A stretch of 36,784 nt of DNA from a virus. Position numbers and translations under genes: made by a program. This document shows positions 22,707-30,974 of the stretch, piece after piece (position 1 is the stretch's first letter; the number at the start of each line of letters is the position of its first letter). The notes under the pieces are model-generated. The model made no database searches. It was not told the DNA's origin and saw only the letters and a list, made by a program, of their open reading frames with translations. The stretch spans positions 1 to 36,784 of IMG/VR virus record IMGVR_UViG_3300032309_002296. One strand, given 5' to 3'.

Positions 22707-22715
22707 TGATATACT
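22707..22715 (+). promoter_or_regulatory. Candidate extended -10 promoter element (TGATATACT)
   Basis: TGA-TATACT gives a start near 22722, followed by ribosome binding site AGGAGA and the ATG at 22737, a leader of about 15 nt. The layout matches the promoter at 11982-11990 closely (TATACT, TTTAGG, AGGAG). Confidence 0.55.
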
Positions 22716-22736
22716 TTTAGGTATAGGAGATACAAC

Positions 22737-23069
22737 ATGCCAGATTATGCAAGTTTAACAACCCAAGTAGAATTATTCAAGACCAAGGTAGGAGCCCTTA
22801 GCGGATCGACACTTGGAGCACAAGAATTGGTTTATCTAGCCAAAGCTATTGAATCAATGGGAAATCTTTTGGGAGTCAACGACGTTTTGGCAGCTACAAA
22901 TACAAAGCTAAATGATATCTCAACTGCAGTAACAGGTGCCGTAACAACTGTTTCAAGCGCAGGAAGCACACAAGTAGCAGCAGTAGCTGCAGCAGGAGCA
23001 ACACAGGTAGCAGCTGTTGCTAATGAATTAAATAACTTTACAATCTATCAGAATATGGGAGTAATATAA
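22737..23069 (+). CDS. Short helical fibre-base protein, paralogue of the 16137 gene N-terminus
   Basis: This is a 110-residue protein. Residues 1-50 (MPDYASLTTQVELFKTKVGAL...ELVYLAKAIESMGNLLGVNDV) align well with the start of the 16137-16805 protein. The rest is a helical Ala/Thr-rich coiled-coil-like segment (STAVTGAVTTVSSAGSTQVAAVAAAGATQVAAVANEL) without the C-terminal beta tip, so it is a shortened paralogue. It opens the third fibre block after a promoter. It may connect a fibre to the particle. Confidence 0.55.
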   Translation: MPDYASLTTQVELFKTKVGALSGSTLGAQELVYLAKAIESMGNLLGVNDVLAATNTKLNDISTAVTGAVTTVSSAGSTQVAAVAAAGATQVAAVANELNNFTIYQNMGVI

Positions 23070-23070
23070 A

Positions 23071-23391
23071 ATGCCAACAACAGTCAGTTTACCAGCACGT
23101 TTTTATGCAGGAACAGTAACAAACGTTGAAACAGGAGTTTGGACAGTACCAGCAGCAGAGACAGATGTTATCACATCTATCACAGTTCAGAACATCACAC
23201 AAATAGCACAAACATTTAACGTAAAGATGGCAGGAACATTCTTGGCTTATCAGCTAAGCCTTCCACCACAAACCTTTATGACATTAGATATTAAGCAAGT
23301 TCTTAACACAGCAGAGAGCATTCTAGTAACAGCATCAAATAACAACGCAGTTACAATGTTTATCTCTGGCGTAAAAATAACATCATCGTAA
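23071..23391 (+). CDS. Small beta-rich virion protein
   Basis: This 106-residue protein starts one base after the previous stop. The core (RFYAGTVTNVETGVWTVPAAETDVITSITVQNITQIAQTFNVKMAGTFLAYQLSLPPQTFMTLDIKQVL) resembles the N-terminal beta domain of the 790-residue collagen-like protein at 27523 ([31 protein letters not shown]...[12 protein letters not shown]). Phage proteins of this form are common near fibres. It may be a fibre anchor or cap; no specific function is visible. Confidence 0.5.
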   Translation: MPTTVSLPARFYAGTVTNVETGVWTVPAAETDVITSITVQNITQIAQTFNVKMAGTFLAYQLSLPPQTFMTLDIKQVLNTAESILVTASNNNAVTMFISGVKITSS

Positions 23392-23408
23392 TTTAAAGGA
23401 GTAATAAT

Positions 23409-24404
23409 ATGTCAGAAGTTTCCAGCACCTCGCAGTCCACTTATTTACCAGGACTTACAACAACAATAAATGAGGCTGTAACAAGAGGTCTACAAACAGG
23501 TATTACAGCACAAGCTATCGCAGCAGGTGGAGTAAGCTCAATGTTCATGCCTCTTGAAGATCGAGTATACTCTTCAGGTAACTGGACACGTCCAGCTAAT
23601 ACAGGACCAGTTATTAAAATGATTCTTGTTGGTGGAGGCGGTTCAGGCGGATGTGGAGTAAGCTGGTCACACTCTGGCTCAGGTGGCGGAGGAGCGGGAC
23701 AACTTGTTGAAAGATGGCTAGATATTTCTACAATTCCAATCGGAGGAACAATTCCAGTTAGCATTGGAGCAGGTGGTCCAGCTGTAGGAGGAAATTCAAA
23801 CGGAAATAACGGATCTAACTCTTCATTTGGTGTAAACGGACAACCGTTTTATTTAATTGCATACGGTGGCGGAGGCGGAGGATATCCAGAAAGTAACGGA
23901 AACAATGGAAACTCTGGAAGTATGGGACCAGGTTATGGAAATCAAAACGGAGGCGGATCTGGCGGTGGCGGTGGATCTAACTACGGACAGTCTTATGGCG
24001 CAGGCGGAGGCGGCGGCGGAGCAGGAAACGCAGGCGTTAATGCAAGATGTACAACAACTCAAAATGGAGTTGGATCATCTGCTCGTCAAGGAGGATTTGG
24101 TTGGGGCCCTGGAGCTTCAGGTGGTGGATGCGGTGCATCACATAGCTGGACTTCATGGATTGGAACTGGTGGTGGAGGCGGAGATGGTATGTATGGAATT
24201 GCAGGCGGTGGCGGAGGCGGAGGATCAGCAGGTGGAGGAGGATCTTGTGGCGGTGGCGCAGGAGGATCACAGACAACTGATAACTCAGGTGGTCAAGGCA
24301 TGGACGGAACAGGTTCAGGCGGCGGAGGAAATAACCACTCAGGTGGAAATGGACAAAAGGGAGGTTCTGGCGTAGCTATTATTACATACTACGTTAAGGC
24401 ATAA
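23409..24404 (+). CDS. Glycine-rich adhesin
   Basis: This is a 331-residue protein. The N-terminus (YLPGLTTTINEAVTRGLQTGITAQAI) is probably an attachment helix. From about residue 58 (SSGNWTRPANTGPVIKMILVGGGGSGG) it becomes glycine-rich to the C-terminal IITYYVKA strand. Blocks such as GGGGGG alternate with short polar loops (GQPFYLIAYGGG, HSWTSWIGTGGG). It is paralogous in order and wording to the 24930-25865 protein and related to the 4442-5533 protein. Glycine-rich phage receptor-recognition domains use such loops for host contact. AAAGGAG is the ribosome binding site. Confidence 0.75.
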   Translation: MSEVSSTSQSTYLPGLTTTINEAVTRGLQTGITAQAIAAGGVSSMFMPLEDRVYSSGNWTRPANTGPVIKMILVGGGGSGGCGVSWSHSGSGGGGAGQLVERWLDISTIPIGGTIPVSIGAGGPAVGGNSNGNNGSNSSFGVNGQPFYLIAYGGGGGGYPESNGNNGNSGSMGPGYGNQNGGGSGGGGGSNYGQSYGAGGGGGGAGNAGVNARCTTTQNGVGSSARQGGFGWGPGASGGGCGASHSWTSWIGTGGGGGDGMYGIAGGGGGGGSAGGGGSCGGGAGGSQTTDNSGGQGMDGTGSGGGGNNHSGGNGQKGGSGVAIITYYVKA

Positions 24405-24406
24405 TT

Positions 24407-24685
24407 ATGAGAGATTACGTATTTATTAATGAAGACGGAACAGTACATAATTTACTGAATCTAGTCTCACCTGAAGCAATTGCAGAAAATGAAGATTTAA
24501 AAGATCTTTTATATTTTGATTATACTGACTGGGCCTATGATGACAAGCCAGGTCCTCAATGGACTTACAACAGAGAAACAGAAGTGTGGACTAAGCCTAC
24601 ACCATTTATTTCAGATGTTGTTGTAGAGCACATTGTTCCACTTACAGATCCAGTAGAAGCTGAGCCAATTGGGGGGCAAGAATAA
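24407..24685 (+). CDS. Small acidic protein, possible adhesin assembly helper
   Basis: This 92-residue acidic protein runs RDYVFINEDGTVHNLLNLVS...YFDYTDWAYDDKPGPQWTYNRETEVWTKPTPF. The 'VFINEDGTVxNLL... W-x-Y-x-x-E-x-x-x-W-x-x-P' pattern recalls small proteins encoded beside phage fibres. It begins 2 nt after the glycine-rich adhesin stop and overlaps the next small gene by one base. A role in adhesin folding or capping is inferred from position only. Its end has a run of six G bases (24671-24676); see the findings. Confidence 0.5.
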   Translation: MRDYVFINEDGTVHNLLNLVSPEAIAENEDLKDLLYFDYTDWAYDDKPGPQWTYNRETEVWTKPTPFISDVVVEHIVPLTDPVEAEPIGGQE

Positions 24686-24930
24686 TGTCAAGAACTTGGG
24701 CACTATTAGTAGACAACACTATAGGAAATGTTATTATTGCGGAAGAAGATTTTATTGAATCTCATCCAGATTTCTCTGGCTTAGATCGGATAGATATTAC
24801 AGATTATGATCCACAACCAGGCATCATGTGGACTCTAGAAGAGAATAAGTTTAAAGCACCAGAATCAGTAAGACCAAAACCAGAGCACGTTGTACCAGAA
24901 ACTGTTCTTGAAATCGAGGTAAAGTCATAA
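24685..24930 (+). CDS. Small acidic protein, possible adhesin assembly helper
   Basis: This is an 81-residue protein. The pattern SRTWALLVDNTIGNVIIAEEDFIESHPDFSGLDRIDITDYDPQPGIMWTLEENKFKAP resembles the 8396-8674 protein (VIDGKVVDVL...VIDVTE...WDWDGENFSYP), and form and position link both to a family of short fibre-linked proteins. It overlaps both neighbours by one base (TAATG each side), so it is coupled to the glycine-rich adhesin that follows. Function unproven. Confidence 0.5.
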   Translation: MSRTWALLVDNTIGNVIIAEEDFIESHPDFSGLDRIDITDYDPQPGIMWTLEENKFKAPESVRPKPEHVVPETVLEIEVKS

Positions 24931-25865
24931 TGGCAACATACGGAACAATTAATCAAATTTATGTACCAGGATTAGATGAACAAATTTTAGCATCAACAAC
25001 AGCTCTTTCAACATCTATTGCAATCCCGTTGATTGCACAAAATCTTTCAGGTTTTTATAATGCTTACGAATCAACAATTTTAAGCGGTGGCTCATGGACA
25101 CGTCCAGCAAACAGCGCACCACAGATTGAAGTCATCTTAGTTGGCGGTGGCGGAGGAGGCGGATGTACTTGCGGTTCAGCCGATCACGGTGGCGGTGGAG
25201 CAGGACAGCTTCTAAAAAGAACTCTTGATATTTCATCAGTTCCAATAGGACAGGGAATTTCAATTGGTATTGCAAACGGTGGAACATGTAATTCACAGGG
25301 TGGAAACTCAACATTTGGAACTTCAGGACAGCCATTTTACATGGTTGCATACGGTGGAGGTTCAACTCAAGGTAATGGACAATCAGGTTCAAATGGTCCA
25401 GGAGCTAATAATAGAACAGGAATTGGCTCAGGCGGTGGCGGACAAGGTGAATGGCAAAATTCATGGGGAGGCGGCGGAGGCGGCGGTGGAGCAGGAGGAG
25501 CTGGAGATCAAGCTAATGTGCAGTTCCCTAACTCAGGAGGATACGCAGGTTATTTTGGTGGAAGCAGAAACTCATCAGAAGGTTCATCAGGTGGAGGACC
25601 AGGTGCAGCTAACTCAAATGACTCAGCATACAGATCACACGGTGGTCGTGGAGGCTCAGGACTTTACGGACTAGCTGGAGGAGGCGGAGGTTGTGGAAGA
25701 GGATCAGGTGGCGGAGGATCAGCAGGTGGAGGCTCAGGACAAGGAGATCACTCTGGATCTCCAAGACATAGCGCTCAGCCAAACTCAGGCAGCGGTGGAG
25801 GCGGCGGAGCAGCAAACACAGGTGGTTCAGGAATCTGCAAGATTACCTATTGGGTAAAAGCTTAA
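24930..25865 (+). CDS. Glycine-rich adhesin, tandem paralogue
   Basis: This is a 311-residue protein. The N-terminus (TYGTINQIYVPGLDEQILASTTALSTSIAIPLIAQNL) parallels the 23409 protein. SGGSWTRPANSAPQIEVILVGGGGGGGCTCGSADHGGGGAGQLLKRTLDISSVPIG follows the same order as its paralogue, then glycine-rich blocks run to the C-terminal KITYWVKA. Differences fall in the loops between glycine runs, where receptor contacts are expected. Two such genes in tandem suggest duplicated adhesins with different specificity, or partners in one complex. Confidence 0.75.
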   Translation: MATYGTINQIYVPGLDEQILASTTALSTSIAIPLIAQNLSGFYNAYESTILSGGSWTRPANSAPQIEVILVGGGGGGGCTCGSADHGGGGAGQLLKRTLDISSVPIGQGISIGIANGGTCNSQGGNSTFGTSGQPFYMVAYGGGSTQGNGQSGSNGPGANNRTGIGSGGGGQGEWQNSWGGGGGGGGAGGAGDQANVQFPNSGGYAGYFGGSRNSSEGSSGGGPGAANSNDSAYRSHGGRGGSGLYGLAGGGGGCGRGSGGGGSAGGGSGQGDHSGSPRHSAQPNSGSGGGGGAANTGGSGICKITYWVKA

Positions 25866-25892
25866 TAATTAAAGAAATAAAAGGAGAATAAA

Positions 25893-26330
25893 ATGCCAGT
25901 ATCAATGACCCCACAAGCTGTTACACCATCTTTGTGGACATATACATACCTTCAAGCCCCAATTAATGGCCAAGGTTTTACATACTTTAATATTCCAGTT
26001 GAATTTAACAACAGAGGAACAATTAATGCAGGAGGAACAGCAACATGTGATGTGTCAGCAGCAGGAGTTTTTAGAATGCTTGCTAACGGAAACATGACAG
26101 TGGCTTTTACAGGAATTCCAGCTACTAACAAAGCAGCATTTTGGCAAGTAGAAATTAAAGCTGGTGGATCTTACACGATCACATGGCCAGGAGCAATTAG
26201 ATGGGACGGCGGTGGAGCTGCAAACGTAGCACCATTACTATCAACTAATACAACGCTATTGAATTTCTACACAAGAGATGGCGGAACAACTATATACGGC
26301 GGATATGCATTCGCTGATCTATTCGTTTAA
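25893..26330 (+). CDS. Small beta-sandwich virion protein, paralogue of the 16805 gene
   Basis: This is a 145-residue protein. The core (RGTINAGGTATCDVSAAGVFRMLANGNMTVAFTGIPATNKAAFWQVEIKAGGSYTITWPGAIRWDGG...LLNFYTRDGGTTIYGG) matches the domain in the 16805-17182 protein. Both genes sit just upstream of a tail-assembly-chaperone-like gene, so the two-gene unit is duplicated. The ribosome binding site is AAAGGAGA. It is probably a structural fibre component. Confidence 0.55.
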   Translation: MPVSMTPQAVTPSLWTYTYLQAPINGQGFTYFNIPVEFNNRGTINAGGTATCDVSAAGVFRMLANGNMTVAFTGIPATNKAAFWQVEIKAGGSYTITWPGAIRWDGGGAANVAPLLSTNTTLLNFYTRDGGTTIYGGYAFADLFV

Positions 26331-26347
26331 CATTAAAAGGAGAATTC

Positions 26348-26791
26348 ATGTACGCAGTAGTTAAGGATAAAGAAATCATCAATGTTGGTGAAATAACAGT
26401 ATTGTTTCCAAATACTTCATTTCCCGCTACTGGCGACTATGGAGATTTTCTAAAGGACAACGATGTATATCCAGTCATCACAGATTTAGAATATGATTCA
26501 AACACCGAAAAGTTAGTTTCATGTGACCCATACATTAAAAACAAAAAAGTATACAATGTAAAGGTAGAGCCAATTTCTGTAAATGATCAAAAAGATATTT
26601 TGCTGGCGCATATCAATTTTGAACTTATGTCTACAGAAGGACTCGAAACTAAATCAGATTTGTCTGCAAAAGATAAGCAGGCCTGGGTTAAGTATAGAGA
26701 AAAGCTAAACCTATTAAAAGAATATTCAAATGTATCAGAGATTACCTGGCCAGAGAAGCCTGTAGTTTATGGTGGAACAGAGGAAAACTAA
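26348..26791 (+). CDS. Tail assembly chaperone-like protein, paralogue of the 17182 gene
   Basis: This is a 147-residue protein. The N-terminus (YAVVKDKEIINVGEITVLFPNTSFPATGDYGDFLKDNDVYPV) has the same form as the 17182-17682 protein (VIDEEI...YPSTHFPS). The C-terminal half (HINFELMSTEGLETKSDLSAKDKQAWVKYREKLNLLKEYSNVSEITWPEKP) keeps the spacing of the Phage_tail_APC-like domain, YRxxLxxL...ITWP, with the RDNxLxxTD signature degenerate. It probably assists fibre assembly. The ribosome binding site is AAAAGGAG. Confidence 0.6.
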   Translation: MYAVVKDKEIINVGEITVLFPNTSFPATGDYGDFLKDNDVYPVITDLEYDSNTEKLVSCDPYIKNKKVYNVKVEPISVNDQKDILLAHINFELMSTEGLETKSDLSAKDKQAWVKYREKLNLLKEYSNVSEITWPEKPVVYGGTEEN

Positions 26792-27508
26792 TTGCTACCT
26801 AATCAACGTTCAAATTTTCGTAGAGCTAGATTTACTACAGTAGGACTAAGACTACATCTAGACGCCTCTCTTCCAGCTACAGTGATTAGAGATGGAAGCA
26901 ATTTTGCTTCCGCTTGGAACGATAAGTCTGGTGCAGGTCGGCACATGGTTCAAGCAACACAGGCAAATAAACCACTATTTCAAGCAACAGGGTTGGGTGG
27001 ACTTGGAGCACTTCAGTTTGATGGAGTAGATGACTTCATGACGTTTTCAGATCAAACACTTGCGTATATTGCAGGAAGATCATTTACAGTAATTTATGTT
27101 GCATCAAACCCAGCAAATCCTAACACATGGATTTTTGGCGGAACAAATACAGGAACAAGAACAAATTTTTATGCAGGAGACTTAACATCAAATACACATA
27201 GAACTGGATTCTATAATGATGATCAAGGATCTATTATAACAGTTACTCCAGCAGGTACAACAGAAATTTTTACAATTGTTTATGACTCATCAAATAATCA
27301 AAGAACTGTAAGACGAAATAGAGCAGAAGTTTCACGTGCCGTAACAGGTGGGCCAGTAGCTTCAATGACTGGGCAAGCAATTGGAAGATATATTTCGACT
27401 TTTGGAAACTTTAAAATTGGAGAATTTTTAATTTACGATAGAGCTTTACAATTTTCAGAATATGAAACTGTTGAAAAAGATCTAATATCTAAGTGGTCTA
27501 TAGTCTAA
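26792..27508 (+). CDS. LamG/concanavalin A-like lectin domain protein
   Basis: This is a 238-residue protein with a TTG start directly after the upstream TAA; GAGG about 8 nt before supports it. The order GLRLHLDASLP...ASAWNDKSGAGRHMVQATQANKPLFQ...LGALQFDGVDDFMTF...AGRSFTVIYVAS...NFKIGEFLIYDRAL is typical of LamG/concanavalin A-like jelly-roll domains, which commonly bind sugars. Single-domain length (about 30-235) fits one complete fold. On a phage such a protein could contact host surface glycans. Confidence 0.7.
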   Translation: MLPNQRSNFRRARFTTVGLRLHLDASLPATVIRDGSNFASAWNDKSGAGRHMVQATQANKPLFQATGLGGLGALQFDGVDDFMTFSDQTLAYIAGRSFTVIYVASNPANPNTWIFGGTNTGTRTNFYAGDLTSNTHRTGFYNDDQGSIITVTPAGTTEIFTIVYDSSNNQRTVRRNRAEVSRAVTGGPVASMTGQAIGRYISTFGNFKIGEFLIYDRALQFSEYETVEKDLISKWSIV

Positions 27509-27522
27509 GGGGGAATTAAAGT

Positions 27523-29895
27523 ATGTCATATGCTCCAATTAGATTTGCAGGACCTTCTTTAATTCCAGCATCTCCAACTAAGATTTATACAGCTGTATCT
27601 ACAATAATTATTAAAGAGTTTACTGTAACAAACTTCAGTGGCTCAACACTTCCATTTAGCATATTCCTTTTAGGAGAAAATGGCGATCAAGTAATAAATC
27701 TATACAATGTAAATAGATCAAGCCTAGACCCTTATACCTTGTATGGGAATGTCACTGTTGGAAATAACACAACTCTTAAACTAGAGCATTCATTAATTTT
27801 AAATGCTGGAGAATCTATTGCAGCAGTTACAACAACACCAAACTGTTACTCACTAACAATATCAGGTGTAGATTTATCAGGAACACTTTCAGGCGGAGGC
27901 ACAGGCGGAGGCACCACTGGAGCATCTGGAGCTGGATATTCAGATATAACTTCAATAACAACAAACCAAGTAACACTAGGTGGAAAAGTATTTTATGTAA
28001 ACAATAGCGGTGCATACACAGCAGGACAACGTGTTCGTGTTATAAACCCATTAGCTTTAACTACATACGTTGAAGGCGTTATTACACAGGTTGTAAAAAA
28101 TGTAAGTATATCTGTAGATGTAGATGCTAGAAGCGGAACAGGAACATATTCAGATTGGGTATTTGCTGTTGCAGGAAACCCAGGAGTTAATGGAACAGTT
28201 GGTGTTAATGGCGCAGCGGGTCCTACGGGCCCAACAGGCCCAACAGGAACAACAGGTGCGACAGGAAGCACTGGCGCAACAGGAACTGGATTAAGACTTG
28301 AAAGTGTTGTTGCTACAGTAGGAGATCTTCCATCACTTGCACCACTTGGGTCAGCATATATTGTTTCTTCAACACAAGAGATTTACATTTATAATGGAGT
28401 TGCATGGCAAAACGGTGGGACTTATAAGGGCCCAACAGGATCGACAGGGTCAACAGGTCCAACAGGGTCAACAGGGTCAACAGGCCCAACTGGCGCCGCT
28501 GGAAGATCTATTAACATTAAAGGAACAAAAGCAAATGTTGCTGCATTACCATCTTCTGGCAATACTGCAGGAGATTCTTGGATTGTATTAACTGATTTAC
28601 ATTTATATGTTTGGGACGGAACTGCTTGGCTTGATGCTGGACAATTCCAAGGCCCAACTGGCGCAACTGGCCCAGCTACAATTGCAGTAGGTACAGTTTC
28701 ATCAACAGGCCCTACTGGAACACCATCTATTACAAATTCTGGAACAGGATCCGCTGGAGTTTTTGATTTTGTTCTACAACAAGGACCAGTTGGATTAACT
28801 GGACCAACTGGATCTGCCGCCACTGTCGGTGTTGGAACAGTAACATCTACAGGGCCAACTGGAATCCCTTCTGTTATAAATTCTGGAACATCAACTGCAG
28901 CATTACTTGATTTTATTTTAAAACAAGGACCAACAGGCCCAACAGGTCCAGCTGGACCAACAACAATAGCTTTAGGTCTTGTTACACCAACAGGGCCAAC
29001 AGGCACTCCACAGGTTACAAATTCAGGTACATCAACTGATCTTATTTTAAACTTTACATTGGTTCAAGGACCAACTGGAGTAGCAGGTGCAACTGGAGCA
29101 ACTGGAGCGGCAAGCACAGTAGCTGGACCTACAGGTCCTGCAGGAGCAACTGGCCCAACTGGCCCAACAGGAACTGCAGGAGCAGACGGAAGCTCAGTTA
29201 GAATTTTAGGATCATATGCAACAGAAGCTGCTCTTATTGCAGCACGTCCATCAGGAACATTGGGAGACGGTTACCTAGTTGTTGGAGACTTATACGTCTG
29301 GACTGGTAGTGCTTGGACTAACGTTGGAAGCGTTAAAGGACCCACAGGAGCAACTGGACAAACAGGCGTAGCTGGACCTACAGGACCCACAGGAGCAACT
29401 GGTTCAACTGGCGCAACTGGCGCAAACGGATCAAGTATTCAAGGCCCAACAGGCCCAACAGGAACCGCTGGAGCAACTGGAGCAACTGGATCTACAGGAC
29501 CTACAGGCGCAGGACTAACAGGGCCAACAGGGCCAACTGGCGCAACAGGCCCATCAGGCGGACCTACAGGACCAACAGGAATAAGTATTGTTCAAAACTT
29601 TCAAATAGTTAACTCTGGTTCAGGAGCATATTCTGTTGATGGAATAAATAACAAAGCTTTAACTCTTGTAAGAGGACAGACATATTTCTTTACTGTAAAT
29701 GCTCAAGGTCACCCGTTTTGGATTAAAACTGCTGCAACTACAGGAACTGGAGATCAGTACAATACTGGTGTAACAAATAATGGAGACGATGTAGGCGGAA
29801 TTACATTTACTGTTGACGCATTAGCACCATCTACGCTATACTATATTTGTCAATTCCATTCCCCAATGCAAGGCACTATAAACATCATTGGCTAA
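27523..29895 (+). CDS. Long collagen-like fibre with C-terminal cupredoxin-like domain
   Basis: This is a 790-residue protein. Residues 1-125 are a beta anchor related to the 23071 protein. About 225-690 alternate GPTGPTG collagen-like runs with short beta modules, three of them of the form (A/G)xxPSxxxxGxxxxVxxLYVWxGxxW (near 265-305, 330-370, 560-605). The C-terminus (about 690-790) looks like a cupredoxin: H730 in GHPFW and C776, H779, M782 in CQFHSPM, the C-x2-H-x2-M loop known from amicyanin. Type 1 copper binding would be expected if it folds that way. It is probably a trimeric fibre with the copper-like domain at its tip. Confidence 0.7.
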   Translation: MSYAPIRFAGPSLIPASPTKIYTAVSTIIIKEFTVTNFSGSTLPFSIFLLGENGDQVINLYNVNRSSLDPYTLYGNVTVGNNTTLKLEHSLILNAGESIAAVTTTPNCYSLTISGVDLSGTLSGGGTGGGTTGASGAGYSDITSITTNQVTLGGKVFYVNNSGAYTAGQRVRVINPLALTTYVEGVITQVVKNVSISVDVDARSGTGTYSDWVFAVAGNPGVNGTVGVNGAAGPTGPTGPTGTTGATGSTGATGTGLRLESVVATVGDLPSLAPLGSAYIVSSTQEIYIYNGVAWQNGGTYKGPTGSTGSTGPTGSTGSTGPTGAAGRSINIKGTKANVAALPSSGNTAGDSWIVLTDLHLYVWDGTAWLDAGQFQGPTGATGPATIAVGTVSSTGPTGTPSITNSGTGSAGVFDFVLQQGPVGLTGPTGSAATVGVGTVTSTGPTGIPSVINSGTSTAALLDFILKQGPTGPTGPAGPTTIALGLVTPTGPTGTPQVTNSGTSTDLILNFTLVQGPTGVAGATGATGAASTVAGPTGPAGATGPTGPTGTAGADGSSVRILGSYATEAALIAARPSGTLGDGYLVVGDLYVWTGSAWTNVGSVKGPTGATGQTGVAGPTGPTGATGSTGATGANGSSIQGPTGPTGTAGATGATGSTGPTGAGLTGPTGPTGATGPSGGPTGPTGISIVQNFQIVNSGSGAYSVDGINNKALTLVRGQTYFFTVNAQGHPFWIKTAATTGTGDQYNTGVTNNGDDVGGITFTVDALAPSTLYYICQFHSPMQGTINIIG

Positions 29896-29912
29896 CTAAA
29901 GTCGGAGACTTA

Positions 29913-30974
29913 ATGAAAATAGCAGTATATACAATTGCTTTGAATGAAGAGCAATTTGTTAAACGTTGGTACGAGTCTGCAAAACATGCAGATTATTTAT
30001 TGATTGCTGACACTGGGTCAACTGATAAAACAAAAGAAATAGCATCAGAGTTGGGTATAGAAGTTTATTCTATATCCGTGGCCCCCTGGCGATTTGACGA
30101 TGCTAGAAATGCAGCCCTTGCATTAATTCCTTCCGATATAGACTATTGCATATCTTTAGATATGGATGAAGTGTTATCAGAAGGCTGGAGAGAAGAGTTA
30201 GAAAAACTTCCTTCTTCAGTAACAAGACCGATACATAGACTAGTTACTTCATTTGATGAAGATGGAAAACCAGGTGTTGAATTTGATGCATTAAGAATGC
30301 ACTCAAGACACGGACATAGATGGAAATACCCCATTCACGAATCTGTTGCATTTTATGGCATAGATGAAATAAGACAAGATGTTGATATTAAAATATATCA
30401 TTATCCAGATGACAGCAAGTCAAGAGGGCAATATCTTCCATTGTTAGCAATGGCGGCACAAGAAGACCCTACAAGCGATAGGTGTGCCCATTATTATGCA
30501 AGAGAGCTTTTTTATTATGCCAGATATGAAGAAGCAGCAATTGAGTTTAAAAGACATCTAGAATTACCTTCTGCTTTTTGGAAGCCAGAAAGATGTGAAT
30601 CTATGAGGTATATTGCAAGGTGTGAGCCAAACAATAAAGAGTATTGGCTCAGACTGGCTATTGCAGAATGCCCAGAAAGAAGAGAGCCTTTTGTAGATCT
30701 TGCTCAATATTTTTATGAGCTTCAAGAATGGGATAGGGTAAAAGAATATTCAGAGCTTGCCTTAAATATAAAAGAAAAATTCTTAGGCTATTTCTGCGAA
30801 GCAGATGCTTGGGGCTGGAAGCCTCATGACCTACTGGCTTTAGCTAATTACAATTTAGGGCTAGACGAAGAGGCACTACTTCATGGTAAAATTGCATTAG
30901 ATCTTAATAATGATGACAGGCTAAAAAAGAATGTAGAGTTCTACGAGTCAGCCTTGTCAAATATTGGAGGATAA
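29913..30974 (+). CDS. Family 2-like glycosyltransferase with C-terminal TPR-like region
   Basis: I use the ATG at 29913 (353 residues), with GGAG at 29904-29907. Residues 1-110 are a GT-A fold: MKIAVYTIALNEE (1-13), IADTGSTDKT (31-40), DARNAAL (63-69) and a metal-binding LDMDE (82-86). Residues about 185-345 are repeated helices resembling TPRs (YYARELFYYARYEEAAIEFKRHLELP; NYNLGLDEEALLHGKIALDLN). Such proteins transfer sugars from nucleotide donors. In a fibre block it could glycosylate fibres or capsid, or modify host glycans. It overlaps the next LamG-like gene by one base (ATAATG). Confidence 0.7.
   Translation: MKIAVYTIALNEEQFVKRWYESAKHADYLLIADTGSTDKTKEIASELGIEVYSISVAPWRFDDARNAALALIPSDIDYCISLDMDEVLSEGWREELEKLPSSVTRPIHRLVTSFDEDGKPGVEFDALRMHSRHGHRWKYPIHESVAFYGIDEIRQDVDIKIYHYPDDSKSRGQYLPLLAMAAQEDPTSDRCAHYYARELFYYARYEEAAIEFKRHLELPSAFWKPERCESMRYIARCEPNNKEYWLRLAIAECPERREPFVDLAQYFYELQEWDRVKEYSELALNIKEKFLGYFCEADAWGWKPHDLLALANYNLGLDEEALLHGKIALDLNNDDRLKKNVEFYESALSNIGG

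Noticed and set aside
28430-28500. Repetitive DNA resembling a CRISPR array
   Set aside because: The repeats are 9-bp multiples coding for GPTGSTG collagen units in frame, with no constant-length spacers and no cas genes.
28422-29006. Minus-strand open frame of 194 codons opposite the collagen-like fibre
   Set aside because: Its Gly-Pro-Val repeats are the reverse complement of GPTG codons; this is a shadow of the repeat, not a gene.
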